Assembly (NCBI RefSeq): GCF_001427305.1
Contig: NZ_LMFZ01000008.1
Location: 423-64,422 of the forward strand
DNA: 64,000 bases
Reading direction: 5' to 3'
Origin: Duganella sp. Root1480D1
GTDB lineage: Bacteria > Pseudomonadota > Gammaproteobacteria > Burkholderiales > Burkholderiaceae_D
Numbering within the stretch: the stretch's first letter is position 1; each line of letters starts with the position of its first letter. This document shows, one piece after another, positions 17,777-26,035 of the stretch. The translations under genes were made by a program, and so were the position numbers. Under the pieces are notes generated by a model. That model had not been told where the DNA came from. It was given only the letters and a program-made list of their open reading frames with translations, and made no database searches.

Positions 17777-18685
17777 ATGTCCCGCCCGAAGCAAGCCTCG
17801 GGCGCGCCGCCGTTGCCGATGCGCGACGGCGTTACGCCCAGCTACCTGTGGCTGCCTGAGGGCGACTGGCCGGATATGATCACCTTCATGTCCGCCCACT
17901 ATCCCGCCGTCACGGAAATCCAATGGCGTGAGCGCATGGCGCGCGGCGATGTGGTGGATGGCAAGGGCGTGCCGGTGCAGCCAGGCTCGCGCTATGTGCG
18001 CGGCGCCCGCATCTGGTACTACCGCGAGCTGGATCACGAATTCCCGATTCCATTTGAAGAAGTAGTGCTGCACCAGGATGAGCACATCGTGGTGGTCGAC
18101 AAGCCGCACTTCCTGCCGACGATTCCGTCCGGCCGCTTCGTCAAGGAGACCCTGCTGGTGCGGGTGCGCCGCAAGTTGGGCATTGAGGACCTGGTGCCGA
18201 TCCATCGCCTCGACCGCGAAACGGCGGGGCTGGTGATTTTCTCCTGTAATGCCCGCAGCCGCGGCGACTACCAGTCGCTGTTCCAGAAACGCCTGGTGCA
18301 GAAGGAATATGAAGCGCTGGCCGGCCCGTTGCCGGGCCGCGAATTCCCCTTCGTCTACCGTAGCCGCATGGTGGAGGGCGACAAGTTCTTCACCATGAAG
18401 GAAGAGCCGGGAGAGCCGAATTCGGAAACCATGATCGACGTGATCGAACAGCGCGGCGAACACGTGCTGTACCGGCTGTGGCCGCACACCGGCCGCCAGC
18501 ACCAGTTGCGCGTGCACCTGTCGTCGCTCGGCATTCCGATCGTGAATGATGTCTTCTACCCGGTCGCACTGCCGTGCAAGCAGGACGACGTTTCGTCGCC
18601 GCTCAAGCTGCTGGCCAAGGCCATCGGCTTCCCCGACCCGCTAACGGGCGAGTGGCGCTATTTCGAGAGCAAACGCACTCTTTGA
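17777..18685 (+). CDS. RluA family RNA pseudouridine synthase
   Basis: 302 residues. The catalytic motif HRLDRETAGLVIFS (Asp near 145) and PHTGRQHQLRVHLSSLGIPIVND (about 235-257) identify the RluA family. An S4 domain is not evident; the N-terminal 90 residues (LPMRDGVTPSYLWLP...) match the RluA-related group of stand-alone 23S rRNA pseudouridine synthases. The exact target uridine is not deducible. It starts 1 bp after the stop of the M48 gene. Confidence 0.9.
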   Translation: MSRPKQASGAPPLPMRDGVTPSYLWLPEGDWPDMITFMSAHYPAVTEIQWRERMARGDVVDGKGVPVQPGSRYVRGARIWYYRELDHEFPIPFEEVVLHQDEHIVVVDKPHFLPTIPSGRFVKETLLVRVRRKLGIEDLVPIHRLDRETAGLVIFSCNARSRGDYQSLFQKRLVQKEYEALAGPLPGREFPFVYRSRMVEGDKFFTMKEEPGEPNSETMIDVIEQRGEHVLYRLWPHTGRQHQLRVHLSSLGIPIVNDVFYPVALPCKQDDVSSPLKLLAKAIGFPDPLTGEWRYFESKRTL

Positions 18686-18743
18686 GCCATTCCTTTTCTT
18701 CCTAAACCCCGCTTCCCAGGGATCAAGTCTTTTCAAGCTGCCC

Positions 18744-19445
18744 TTAGCCGAACATGTAGCGAACCAGCAGGCCGATCGGGAACCACATGCCGAACTGGAT
18801 TGCGAGTGCGATGAACAAGGCCTGGTTCGATGGGCGCAGGCTGCCTGCGGCACCGTCCGAAATCGTGCGGGTCATTGCTGCATGCGCCACTTCGCGCAGC
18901 GTCATGCCGGTGGTCGCGACTTCGGTAATGGTGTCGGCCAGCGGGATGCGCGCGGTGAGGCTGGCGAGCAGCCATGGCAGCGGTTTTGGCAGGCCCGATT
19001 GCAGGTTCAGGAAGCTGCGCCAGCCGCCGAGAAACTTCTCCGACAGTGGGCGGCCCGGTTCGTAATTGACGCTGCGCAGGAAGGATTCGAGGATGCCCGC
19101 ACCCAGCTTGGCGATCAGGCCCGACTGGCTTTCCACCACGCGCGCCAGGATGCCCTGCAAGCCAAGCTTATATGCCATCATGCCGGTCAGGCCGACGGCG
19201 ATCATGAAGGGGGCCGCGACAAAAGCTGCGTAAATCATGGCCGAGCCATGGCCGCCACCGAGTTCGCTGCGGAACAATAACGTGACGCCCAAGGCATTGA
19301 CGATCACCGCCGCAAGCACCGCCAGTGCGGTGCGCAGGATGCCGGCACCGGCACCCCGGGTGATATCGCCCGCCAGTTGCTTGGCGAGGGCGATCTTGTC
19401 GATGCCGCTGTTTTCTTCGGTTGACGGTGTCAGGACTTGGTTCAT
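18744..19445 (-). CDS. membrane protein of unknown function
   Basis: 233 residues. Two hydrophobic segments near the N-terminus (about 41-58 and 73-95, the latter AFVAAPFMIAVGLTGMMAY) and one at the C-terminus (ALFIALAIQFGMWFPIGLLVRYMFG) suggest three membrane spans around a soluble middle part. I do not recognise a family. It is separated by 58 bp from the convergent pseudouridine synthase and starts next to a run of minus-strand genes of unknown function. Confidence 0.65.
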   Translation of the reverse strand: MNQVLTPSTEENSGIDKIALAKQLAGDITRGAGAGILRTALAVLAAVIVNALGVTLLFRSELGGGHGSAMIYAAFVAAPFMIAVGLTGMMAYKLGLQGILARVVESQSGLIAKLGAGILESFLRSVNYEPGRPLSEKFLGGWRSFLNLQSGLPKPLPWLLASLTARIPLADTITEVATTGMTLREVAHAAMTRTISDGAAGSLRPSNQALFIALAIQFGMWFPIGLLVRYMFG

Positions 19446-19516
19446 GGCCAGCGCAATAGTAGTTTAAGGTTTGGCATTTTAAACAACTAAGGCGCGAATC
19501 GGTGCACTAAATGGTT

Positions 19517-19918
19517 TCAGTGCGCTGGTGCGGATTTAGGACTGTAGCTGGAACCCGGCGGAGCCCAGAACAGCGGGCCTTTCGGGGAGATTTGCAGGTT
19601 GTCGCTCAAGCCCTGCTTTTTCAGTTCGCGGCGCAGGCCTTCCACGCCGTCATCGCTCTCGATGATGAAGGCTTCGTCGATTACATCGCCGTAGTGGCGG
19701 TTGGTGGTCTCGATTGCCAGCTCGACCAGGTCGCCGTCGGCTTCAATGCTCCACAGGTGCACGTCCTCATCTTCTGCGAAGGTCTTGAAGCGCCAGGTGC
19801 CTTTCTCGGTCTGCACAAACTGGATCGTATCGAATTGTTCGTCGGTGGCTTCGGACTCTTCGTCGTTGATAAAGCTGCTCTTGATGGTCAGCAGGAATAG
19901 CACTAATACAGATTTCAT
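19517..19918 (-). CDS. hypothetical protein, acidic
   Basis: 133 residues, strongly acidic in the middle (NDEESEATDEQFDT...FAEDEDVHLWSIEADGD). The first 15 residues are hydrophobic (KSVLVLFLLTIKSSF) and could be a short export signal or the end of a core helix. The C-terminus is Pro/Ser-rich. No family recognised. Its ATG lies 2 bp after the stop of the DUF4386 gene, so the two are probably co-transcribed. Confidence 0.55.
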   Translation of the reverse strand: MKSVLVLFLLTIKSSFINDEESEATDEQFDTIQFVQTEKGTWRFKTFAEDEDVHLWSIEADGDLVELAIETTNRHYGDVIDEAFIIESDDGVEGLRRELKKQGLSDNLQISPKGPLFWAPPGSSYSPKSAPAH

Positions 19919-19920
19919 TT

Positions 19921-20661
19921 TCAGTTCCGGGCGATTTTTATCCCCGTATTATAGGCGTCCACGCTGTGCACCGGCTCGCGTGCGCCCATGACGCAAAGCC
20001 ACAGGCAGGTGCCGATTTCGCCGAGCGAGGCCGGGATCGACAGCAGGCCGGCACCCGGCAGCGCGGCGAAATCGGCCAACAGGATGTAGCCGAAGGCTTC
20101 GGCCGCATAGCCAGCGCTGCCGACCATCAGCAGGATGCCGAGCAACTTGGGCAGGATGCCCGACTTGTAGACCAGGTAGCCGAAGGGCGCCAGCCACAAG
20201 CTCCAGAACACCTGGTTCAGGACCATGCCCTTGCTGTATGCCTTCAGCGACAACATGACTTGCTGCGCCAGCACGTCCGGCGCAATGCCGCGCAGGTAGT
20301 CGGCACCGCTGATCAGGTTCAGTACCTCCAGCCGGTGGCCGACGTTGGCGAATGACAGCGGCACGCTGGCCACGGCCAATGCCACCATCACCGCGGCGGG
20401 GCTGCGGCCGTAAGGGCTGAGGAGTTTGTAAAGCGCCAGCGGCAGCAGAAGGAAGGCGAGATAACACACCAGGCTCGCTGCGATCCCGGCGCGGAATAAG
20501 CCCTCATGAGCGTCGATGCTGGCGAGGGCTGCGGCAGGATCATTGCCGATCTTGAGTTGGGAAGGCACGTACATCAAGGCGAAGATGCCGGCCACCACTA
20601 CAACCAGGTACAGCAGGCCGGCAGTGCGCGCGAGACGCTTGGTGGGCGTACTCTGTTGCAT
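19921..20661 (-). CDS. DUF4386 family integral membrane protein
   Basis: 246 residues with six or so hydrophobic helices. The N-terminal RTAGLLYLVVVVAGIFALMYVPSQL and the central GHRLEVLNLISGADYLRG and QVFWSLWLAPFGYLVYKSGILPKLLGILLMVGSAGY match the DUF4386 pattern. Function unknown. It overlaps no neighbour and precedes the small acidic ORF on the same strand. Confidence 0.8.
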   Translation of the reverse strand: MQQSTPTKRLARTAGLLYLVVVVAGIFALMYVPSQLKIGNDPAAALASIDAHEGLFRAGIAASLVCYLAFLLLPLALYKLLSPYGRSPAAVMVALAVASVPLSFANVGHRLEVLNLISGADYLRGIAPDVLAQQVMLSLKAYSKGMVLNQVFWSLWLAPFGYLVYKSGILPKLLGILLMVGSAGYAAEAFGYILLADFAALPGAGLLSIPASLGEIGTCLWLCVMGAREPVHSVDAYNTGIKIARN

Positions 20662-20769
20662 AGTCTTTTCCTTGTTTTTTTGAAAAGAATATGCAGGATG
20701 GCATAAGCTGCCGCGATGGGCAATACATGGGCGCAGCGATGTTGCGCGATAGCGAACAAGAAGCTGCAG

Positions 20770-21480
20770 TCAAACCTTTACTGGAGTCCTTCCTCGTTTT
20801 TCTGCCACGTCGAAGCCGCGATCCCAATAGCCTGCAAGTACCTCGTGGGCGTGGGCCGTATTCGGTGCCCGGTAGGGGTTTGCCGATCGCTGCATGCCCG
20901 CCTGGCGGGCCAGGTCACCCTGTTCGGCGACCCGGTTCTTTTCGGTTTTTAACCACGCCAGGCTGGATCCAATATTGTGCCGGTTGAGTTCCGAGAACCT
21001 TTGCGCATACCCGTCATTGGTGATGCGGATGAGCAGGCCCTCCCGGCTGGCACCAGCAATTTTGACAGGGGTGTTACGTTTGGCCCAGAAGTAGAGGAAC
21101 CAGAACAGTAAGCCATAAGCCAGGCCGAGGACCGAGCTCCATCCCAGGCCCTCGAATGCAGCGTGGCCGTCGGCGCTGCCGAGCGATGCTATTTGCAACG
21201 TAGCCTGCAGCAACAGGCAAACTGCGATGACGCCAAGTCCAAGGGTCACCAGGCTACGTTGCGAAAGGCCGCTGGCGATCCACGTGCGCCAGTAGTGGCG
21301 GTCACAGACGGGATGCCGGACTTGTGTGACCTTGCTTTGAATTTTCGCGTGGGGGATACCAATCGCAACGCCGCTCACTGCCGACATTTGAACGGCGAGC
21401 AAGCGGTCTGCCTTGCCATCGCAGACCGCGCATCGTTCCGGCCAATGAATTCCCTTGTGCCAGGCCGCGAAATCTTGCAT
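20770..21480 (-). CDS. hypothetical membrane protein with N-terminal CxxC
   Basis: 236 residues. An N-terminal cytosolic or periplasmic part has ERCAVCDGKADR (Cys16/Cys19 region) and a later HPVCDRHYW, three cysteines that could bind a metal. Two membrane spans follow (about 76-100 and 115-135). The C-terminal part is polar and has no recognised motif. It is separated by 4 bp from xth on the same strand, so may lie in the same transcript. Confidence 0.6.
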   Translation of the reverse strand: MQDFAAWHKGIHWPERCAVCDGKADRLLAVQMSAVSGVAIGIPHAKIQSKVTQVRHPVCDRHYWRTWIASGLSQRSLVTLGLGVIAVCLLLQATLQIASLGSADGHAAFEGLGWSSVLGLAYGLLFWFLYFWAKRNTPVKIAGASREGLLIRITNDGYAQRFSELNRHNIGSSLAWLKTEKNRVAEQGDLARQAGMQRSANPYRAPNTAHAHEVLAGYWDRGFDVAEKRGRTPVKV

Positions 21481-21484
21481 CAGC

Positions 21485-22255
21485 TTAGGCGTGGTACTCG
21501 ATGATCAGCGGGGCGTGGTCGGAGAATTTTTCGTCCTTGTAGACCGACACCGTGTGCGCCTTGGCTGCGATGCCTGGGGTGGCGACGTGGTAGTCGATAC
21601 GCCAGCCCACGTTCTTCGCGTAGGCCTGGCCGCGGTTGGACCACCAGGTGTATTGCTCCGGGCGCTGGTCGAGGCCGCGGTGCACGTCGACGTAGCCGAC
21701 TTCGTCGAATAGCCTGGTCATCCAGGCACGCTCTTCGGGCAGGAAGCCGGAGTTCTTCAGGTTGCCCTTCCAGTTTTTCAGATCGATCTCTTTGTGGGCA
21801 ATGTTCCAGTCGCCACAGATGACGAACTCGCGGCCTTCGGCGCGCAGTTGCTGCAAGTGCGGCAGGAACAGCTCCATGAAGCGGAACTTGGCGAGCTGGC
21901 GCTCTTCGGACGAGGAGCCGGAAGGGCAGTACACCGAAATCACGGTCAGGTTGCCAAAATCGGCGCGCACGTAGCGGCCTTCGGCGTCGAACTCGGGGCT
22001 GCCGAATCCGATCATCACACAGTCAGGCGCCACCTTGCTGTAGATGCCGGTGCCGGAATAGCCTTTCTTTTCCGCGTAGTGGAAGTGGCCGTGGTAGCCG
22101 TGCGGGTTCAGGAATTCCCCGGTCATGTCCGGCGCCTGCGCCTTCAGTTCCTGCACGCAGATGATGTCGGCGTCGATCGTGCCCATCCAGTTGAAAAAGC
22201 CCTTCTTGGCGGCGGAGCGGATACCGTTCAGGTTTGCGGAAATGATTTTTGGCAT
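21485..22255 (-). CDS. xth: exodeoxyribonuclease III family AP endonuclease
   Basis: 256 residues from ATG 22255 (MPKIISANLNGIRSAAKKG). The open frame continues upstream but into pyrE on the other strand, so this start is preferred. Catalytic motifs of the EEP family are present: CVQELKAQ (metal-binding Glu near 34), YCPSGSS, CGDWNIAHKEIDLKN (Asp/Asn near 152) and FSDHAPLIIEY (terminal Asp-His). It cleaves abasic sites and has 3'-5' exonuclease activity in DNA repair. It diverges from pyrE with 48 bp between the starts. Confidence 0.94.
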   Translation of the reverse strand: MPKIISANLNGIRSAAKKGFFNWMGTIDADIICVQELKAQAPDMTGEFLNPHGYHGHFHYAEKKGYSGTGIYSKVAPDCVMIGFGSPEFDAEGRYVRADFGNLTVISVYCPSGSSSEERQLAKFRFMELFLPHLQQLRAEGREFVICGDWNIAHKEIDLKNWKGNLKNSGFLPEERAWMTRLFDEVGYVDVHRGLDQRPEQYTWWSNRGQAYAKNVGWRIDYHVATPGIAAKAHTVSVYKDEKFSDHAPLIIEYHA

Positions 22256-22303
22256 AGGTGTTCCGGTTAAAATATCGGCACTTTGAACAGAGATGGGTGC
22301 ACT

Positions 22304-22960
22304 ATGAGCAATTTGAGGCAAGAGTTTATCGCGTTTTCCGTACAGGCGGGAGTGCTGAAATTCGGCGAGTTTACGACCAAAGCAGGGCGGCAATCGCCCT
22401 ATTTCTTCAACGCTGGCCTGTTCCATGACGGTGCGACTTTGGCCAAGCTGGCCGACTTCTACGCCCAGACCCTGCTGGACTCCGGCGTTCAATTCGACAT
22501 GCTGTTTGGCCCGGCCTACAAGGGCATCACCCTGGCATCGGCGACCTCGATGGCGCTGGCCGGCAAAGGCCGCAACACTTCCTTCGCCTACAACCGCAAG
22601 GAAGCCAAGGACCATGGCGAAGGCGGCACACTGGTGGGCGCCAAGCTGACTGGCAAAGTTGTCATTATTGACGATGTGATCTCGGCCGGCACCTCGGTAC
22701 GCGAATCCGTGGAAATGATCCGCAATGCCGGCGCCGAGCCGTGCGCCGTGCTGATCGCGCTGGACCGCATGGAGCGCGGCGGCAAGGATGGCCAGATGTC
22801 CGAGCTGTCCGCAGTGCAGGAAGTCAGCAAGAACTACGGCATTCCGGTGATCTCGATCGGCAGCCTGTCGGACCTGTTTACCTACCTGTCAGCCGACCCG
22901 TCGCTTGCACAGTACAAGGACGCGGTAGCCGCTTACCGCAGCAAGTACGGCGTGGAATAA
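22304..22960 (+). CDS. pyrE: orotate phosphoribosyltransferase
   Basis: 218 residues. FGEFTTKAGRQSPYFFNAGLF near the start, FGPAYKGITLA (about 71-81), SFAYNRKEAKDHGEGG and the PRPP-binding loop KVVIIDDVISAGTSVRES (about 119-136) are diagnostic. It converts orotate and PRPP to OMP in pyrimidine synthesis. It shares a 48-bp divergent promoter region with xth, a pairing common in betaproteobacteria. Confidence 0.96.
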   Translation: MSNLRQEFIAFSVQAGVLKFGEFTTKAGRQSPYFFNAGLFHDGATLAKLADFYAQTLLDSGVQFDMLFGPAYKGITLASATSMALAGKGRNTSFAYNRKEAKDHGEGGTLVGAKLTGKVVIIDDVISAGTSVRESVEMIRNAGAEPCAVLIALDRMERGGKDGQMSELSAVQEVSKNYGIPVISIGSLSDLFTYLSADPSLAQYKDAVAAYRSKYGVE

Positions 22961-23032
22961 GCCGCGCTGGCGCTGGCCGGGCGTTGTGCTAGACTGTGAT
23001 TGCTTCCTTACAACATTAGATCGAGGAAAGTA

Positions 23033-23407
23033 ATGAACATCGCAACGCTCAAGGTGTACGGCGACGAAGCCGCGGTCGCGGATGTGCGGGATGGGCTCCC
23101 CAGCGAGCCCGAAAGCGACTGGAAGAAGGGCGATACCAGCCCGACCGGCCGCACCCGCCTTGACCACGGCTTCTACGCCACGCTGGGCACCGACCCGGAT
23201 CCGGACGCCCTGATGCGCAAGGTACGCGCCTACCTGCACGAATGCCAGGCGCGCGGCATCAGCTTCGATGTGGCACCGATCCAGGCCGAATTGCGCGTTG
23301 CCTTTTCTCCCGCCGCGCCCAACCAGGGCGCATCCACCCTCGATTTCACGCTGGCCGACCTCTCACTGTTGCTGGAGATGGGCATTGCGCTGAGCATTTC
23401 CTCGTGA
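23033..23407 (+). CDS. small cytosolic protein, possibly DUF4279-like
   Basis: 124 residues, start at ATG 23033 behind GAGGAAAG. The pattern ADVRDGLPSEPESDWKKGD resembles the DUF4279 type, in which a residue pair in a Lxxx-EP segment is followed by WKKG, but the match is by eye only. No signal peptide or membrane segment. It is followed 4 bp later by the hydrolase gene. Function unknown. Confidence 0.65.
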   Translation: MNIATLKVYGDEAAVADVRDGLPSEPESDWKKGDTSPTGRTRLDHGFYATLGTDPDPDALMRKVRAYLHECQARGISFDVAPIQAELRVAFSPAAPNQGASTLDFTLADLSLLLEMGIALSISS

Positions 23408-23411
23408 CCGC

Positions 23412-24314
23412 ATGAACCGATTCTCCGAAGACCGCTTCGCCACATTCAAGGGGCGCAACGGCGCTGAACGCAAGATCCACATCTGGGAGCCCGAAAAGCC
23501 GGCGGCTGGCGTGCTGCTGGCCATCCATGGCGGGATGGCGCATGCGGGCGACTATGTGACGCCTGCGCTGTATTTCAGGCAGCATCGGTTCGCCACCGTG
23601 GCCTTTGATTTGTGCGGACATGAGAATGCGCGTCGCGTGGACATTCCGGATTTCGGCATCTTTGTCGAGGAAGTGGAGCTGTTCCTGCATTGGGTCAAGC
23701 AGCACTTCCCGGACGTGCCGGTGTTTATCATGGGGCATTCGATGGGGGCGCTGATTGCTACGCGTTTCGGCTTGGAGCGGCTCGAGCGCGATTCGATGGT
23801 GAAGGGCTTTGTGCTGTCTTCGCCGTATTACGTGAATGCGGTTAAGGTGCCGGCGGTGTTGGAGAAGATGTCCGGCTTGCTGGCGACGCTGGTACCGACC
23901 ATGAAGGTGCCGATGGCGTCTTTGACCGATGTGCTGACGCGCGATGCTGCGATTACGGCGCGCCATCATCGCGATGAGGCCGATGACGTGCGGGCGCGCG
24001 AGTGCACGGTGCGGTTTGGGGTGGCTTTGCAGGGGGCGCAGAAAGGCCTGGCGGAGAAGATGCCGACCTGGCGCTGGCCGTTATACGCGGTAGTGGCGGG
24101 GAATGACAAGCTGGCCGACCCTAAGGCGACGCTGGATTTGCTGGCGATGATTGATCCCAAGCTGCTGGAATGCCATGTGCAGCATGAGAATTATCACGAG
24201 AATTTCAATGAGGTGAATCGGGAGGAGATTTTTGCGGACATCCTGCGGTGGATGTGCGCACACCTTTTGAAACCGGTAAACCAGGGTCAGGCACAAGTGC
24301 CTGACCCTGTATGA
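23412..24314 (+). CDS. alpha/beta-fold hydrolase, C-terminus read into a repeat element
   Basis: 300 residues. Lipase-like motifs: GVLLAIHGGMAHAGDY (oxyanion loop, about 33-48), nucleophile elbow GHSMGA (Ser near 110), a downstream AVVAGNDKLADP (catalytic Asp) and ENYHENFNE (catalytic His near 264). It resembles monoacylglycerol lipase/lysophospholipase proteins. The last 14 residues (KPVNQGQAQVPDPV) are translated from a repeat element beginning at 24271. In the neighbouring frame a TGA stands at 24268-24270, directly before the element; loss of one T from the T4 run at 24265-24268 would end the protein at CAHL. So the native C-terminus may be shorter. Confidence 0.85.
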   Translation: MNRFSEDRFATFKGRNGAERKIHIWEPEKPAAGVLLAIHGGMAHAGDYVTPALYFRQHRFATVAFDLCGHENARRVDIPDFGIFVEEVELFLHWVKQHFPDVPVFIMGHSMGALIATRFGLERLERDSMVKGFVLSSPYYVNAVKVPAVLEKMSGLLATLVPTMKVPMASLTDVLTRDAAITARHHRDEADDVRARECTVRFGVALQGAQKGLAEKMPTWRWPLYAVVAGNDKLADPKATLDLLAMIDPKLLECHVQHENYHENFNEVNREEIFADILRWMCAHLLKPVNQGQAQVPDPV

Positions 24315-24416
24315 TCTCGCGGTCTGGGGTTGGTTGATCAACAACGCACAACCCTGACCCCAGGCCGTGCTGCAGACGGTGTCTGACCCTGCGGGTCAGA
24401 CACCGGTTTACCGGTT
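24271..24416. repeat. 146-bp element with perfect 12-bp terminal inverted repeats
   Basis: The ends are AACCGGTAAACC (24271-24282) and GGTTTACCGGTT (24405-24416), exact inverted repeats. Inside lie two dyads: GGGTCAGGCAC/GTGCCTGACCC (24284-24307) and GGTGTCTGACCC/GGGTCAGACACC (24378-24404). It sits between convergent genes: the right end abuts the TAA of gatB exactly, and the left end abuts a TGA in the +1 frame of the hydrolase gene. Related copies are at 11550 and 27528. No coding capacity. Confidence 0.85.
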
Positions 24417-25877
24417 TTAGGAAGCCAGCTTCTGCTTTAGCAGCTCGGTCAGTTGGGCCGGATTGGCCTTACCTTTCGAGGCCTTCATCGCCTGGCCGAT
24501 CAGCGCGTTGATGGCCGCTTCCTTGCCGGCGCGGTACTGCTCAACGGACTTCTCATTGTTGGCGATCACTTCGTTGACGATGGCTTCCAGCGCGCCGGTG
24601 TCGGAAATCTGCTTCAGGCCTTTCTGTTCGATGATTACATCGACCAGGTTCGGGTCTTCCGACTTGGCTTCCCACATTGCGCCGAATACTTCCTTGGCGA
24701 TCTTGTTGGAGATGGTGCCGTCGGCGATGCGCTTCAGCATGCCGGCCAGTTGCGCTGGCAGCACTGGCGCCTCCGTGATTTCAACACCTTCGCGGTTCAG
24801 GGTCGACGACACCTCGCCCATCAGCCAGTTGGCGGCAGCCTTGGCGTTCTCCGTGCCCGCAGCGGCAACCACCGCTTCGAAATAGAGCGCCATGCCTTTG
24901 GACGCGGTCAGGATCAGCGAATCGTACTCGGGCAGCTTGTACTCGGTGACAAAGCGTTCGCGCATCACAGCCGGCAGTTCAGGCATGGACGCTTTCACAC
25001 GCTCGATCCAGTCGGCGCCGATGGTCAGCGGCGGCAGGTCCGGGTCAGGGAAGTAGCGGTAATCCTGCGCGTCTTCCTTCTCGCGCATCAGGCGGGTTTC
25101 CTTCTTGTCCGGATCGTACAGGCGGGTCGCCTGCACCACCTTGCCACCGTCTTCGAGCAGCTCGATCTGGCGCGCCACTTCAACGTGCACGGCTTCCTCG
25201 ATGAAGCGGAAGGAGTTCAGGTTCTTCAGTTCGCAACGGGTGCCGAATTCCTTCTGGCCCTTCGGACGCACGGACACGTTGATGTCGCAGCGGAAGGAGC
25301 CTTCCTGCATATTGCCGTCGCAGATGCCCAGCCACATCACCAGGCCGTGCAGGGCCTTGCAGTAGGCCACCGCTTCGGAGGCGCTGCGCATTTCAGGCTC
25401 GGACACGATTTCCAGCAGCGGCGTGCCGGCGCGATTCAGGTCGATGCCCGACATGCCGTGGTAGTCCTCGTGCAGCGACTTGCCCGCGTCTTCTTCAAGG
25501 TGGGCGCGGGTCAGGTTCACGGTCTTGGTGACGAACTTGCCGTCTTTTTCGTAGCCAAAGGTCAGCTGGCCGCCTTGCACCACCGGGTCTTCGAACTGCG
25601 AGATCTGGTAACCCTTCGGCAGGTCAGGGTAGAAGTAGTTCTTACGGGCGAAGATCGACTGTGGAGCGACTTTCGCGCCAACGGCCAGGCCGAAGCGGAT
25701 CGCGCGCTCGACGGCAGCCTTGTTCATCACCGGCAGCACGCCCGGCAGCGCCAGGTCAACCGGGCTGGCCTGGGTGTTTGGTTCGGCGCCGAACTGGGTC
25801 GGCGAGCCGCTGAAAATTTTGGAGTCGGTAGTGAGCTGCACGTGGTTCTCAATACCAATGACGACTTCCCATTCCAT
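24417..25877 (-). CDS. gatB: Asp-tRNA(Asn)/Glu-tRNA(Gln) amidotransferase subunit B
   Basis: 486 residues, standard GatB length. N-terminus [15 protein letters not shown], then [19 protein letters not shown] (about 80-98), [42 protein letters not shown] and the C-terminal YqeY-like tail ending [19 protein letters not shown]. GatB binds the mischarged tRNA and phosphorylates its acyl group, with GatA supplying ammonia. It is the third gene of the gatCAB set, separated from gatA by a 132-bp inverted-repeat element. Its TAA stop is followed directly by another repeat element. Confidence 0.97.
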   Translation of the reverse strand: MEWEVVIGIENHVQLTTDSKIFSGSPTQFGAEPNTQASPVDLALPGVLPVMNKAAVERAIRFGLAVGAKVAPQSIFARKNYFYPDLPKGYQISQFEDPVVQGGQLTFGYEKDGKFVTKTVNLTRAHLEEDAGKSLHEDYHGMSGIDLNRAGTPLLEIVSEPEMRSASEAVAYCKALHGLVMWLGICDGNMQEGSFRCDINVSVRPKGQKEFGTRCELKNLNSFRFIEEAVHVEVARQIELLEDGGKVVQATRLYDPDKKETRLMREKEDAQDYRYFPDPDLPPLTIGADWIERVKASMPELPAVMRERFVTEYKLPEYDSLILTASKGMALYFEAVVAAAGTENAKAAANWLMGEVSSTLNREGVEITEAPVLPAQLAGMLKRIADGTISNKIAKEVFGAMWEAKSEDPNLVDVIIEQKGLKQISDTGALEAIVNEVIANNEKSVEQYRAGKEAAINALIGQAMKASKGKANPAQLTELLKQKLAS

Positions 25878-25897
25878 ATTCTTCTCTCTTTCAAGGT

Positions 25898-26029
25898 CGG
25901 TGCCAGGTCTGACATTCGGACATGCGAGCAGTTTGTTTGATTTATCTCAACACGCGATTTTGTCTGGTTTCGCGTATTGAGATTTGTCAAAGAACCTGCG
26001 TCGGTGTCCGAATGACAGACCTGGCACCG
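25898..26029. repeat. 132-bp nested inverted repeat between gatA and gatB
   Basis: Outer arms of 24 nt (25898-25921 and 26006-26029) pair with a single mismatch; their core is GGTGCCAGGTCTGACATTC. An inner pair ATCTCAACACGCGA (25944-25957) / TCGCGTATTGAGAT (25970-25983) also pairs with one mismatch, so the whole unit can fold as one long hairpin in RNA. It begins 6 bp after the gatA stop and ends about 20 bp before the gatB ATG. It lacks the AACCGG ends of the other copies, so it is a second type. Confidence 0.8.
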
Positions 26030-26035
26030 AATTTA

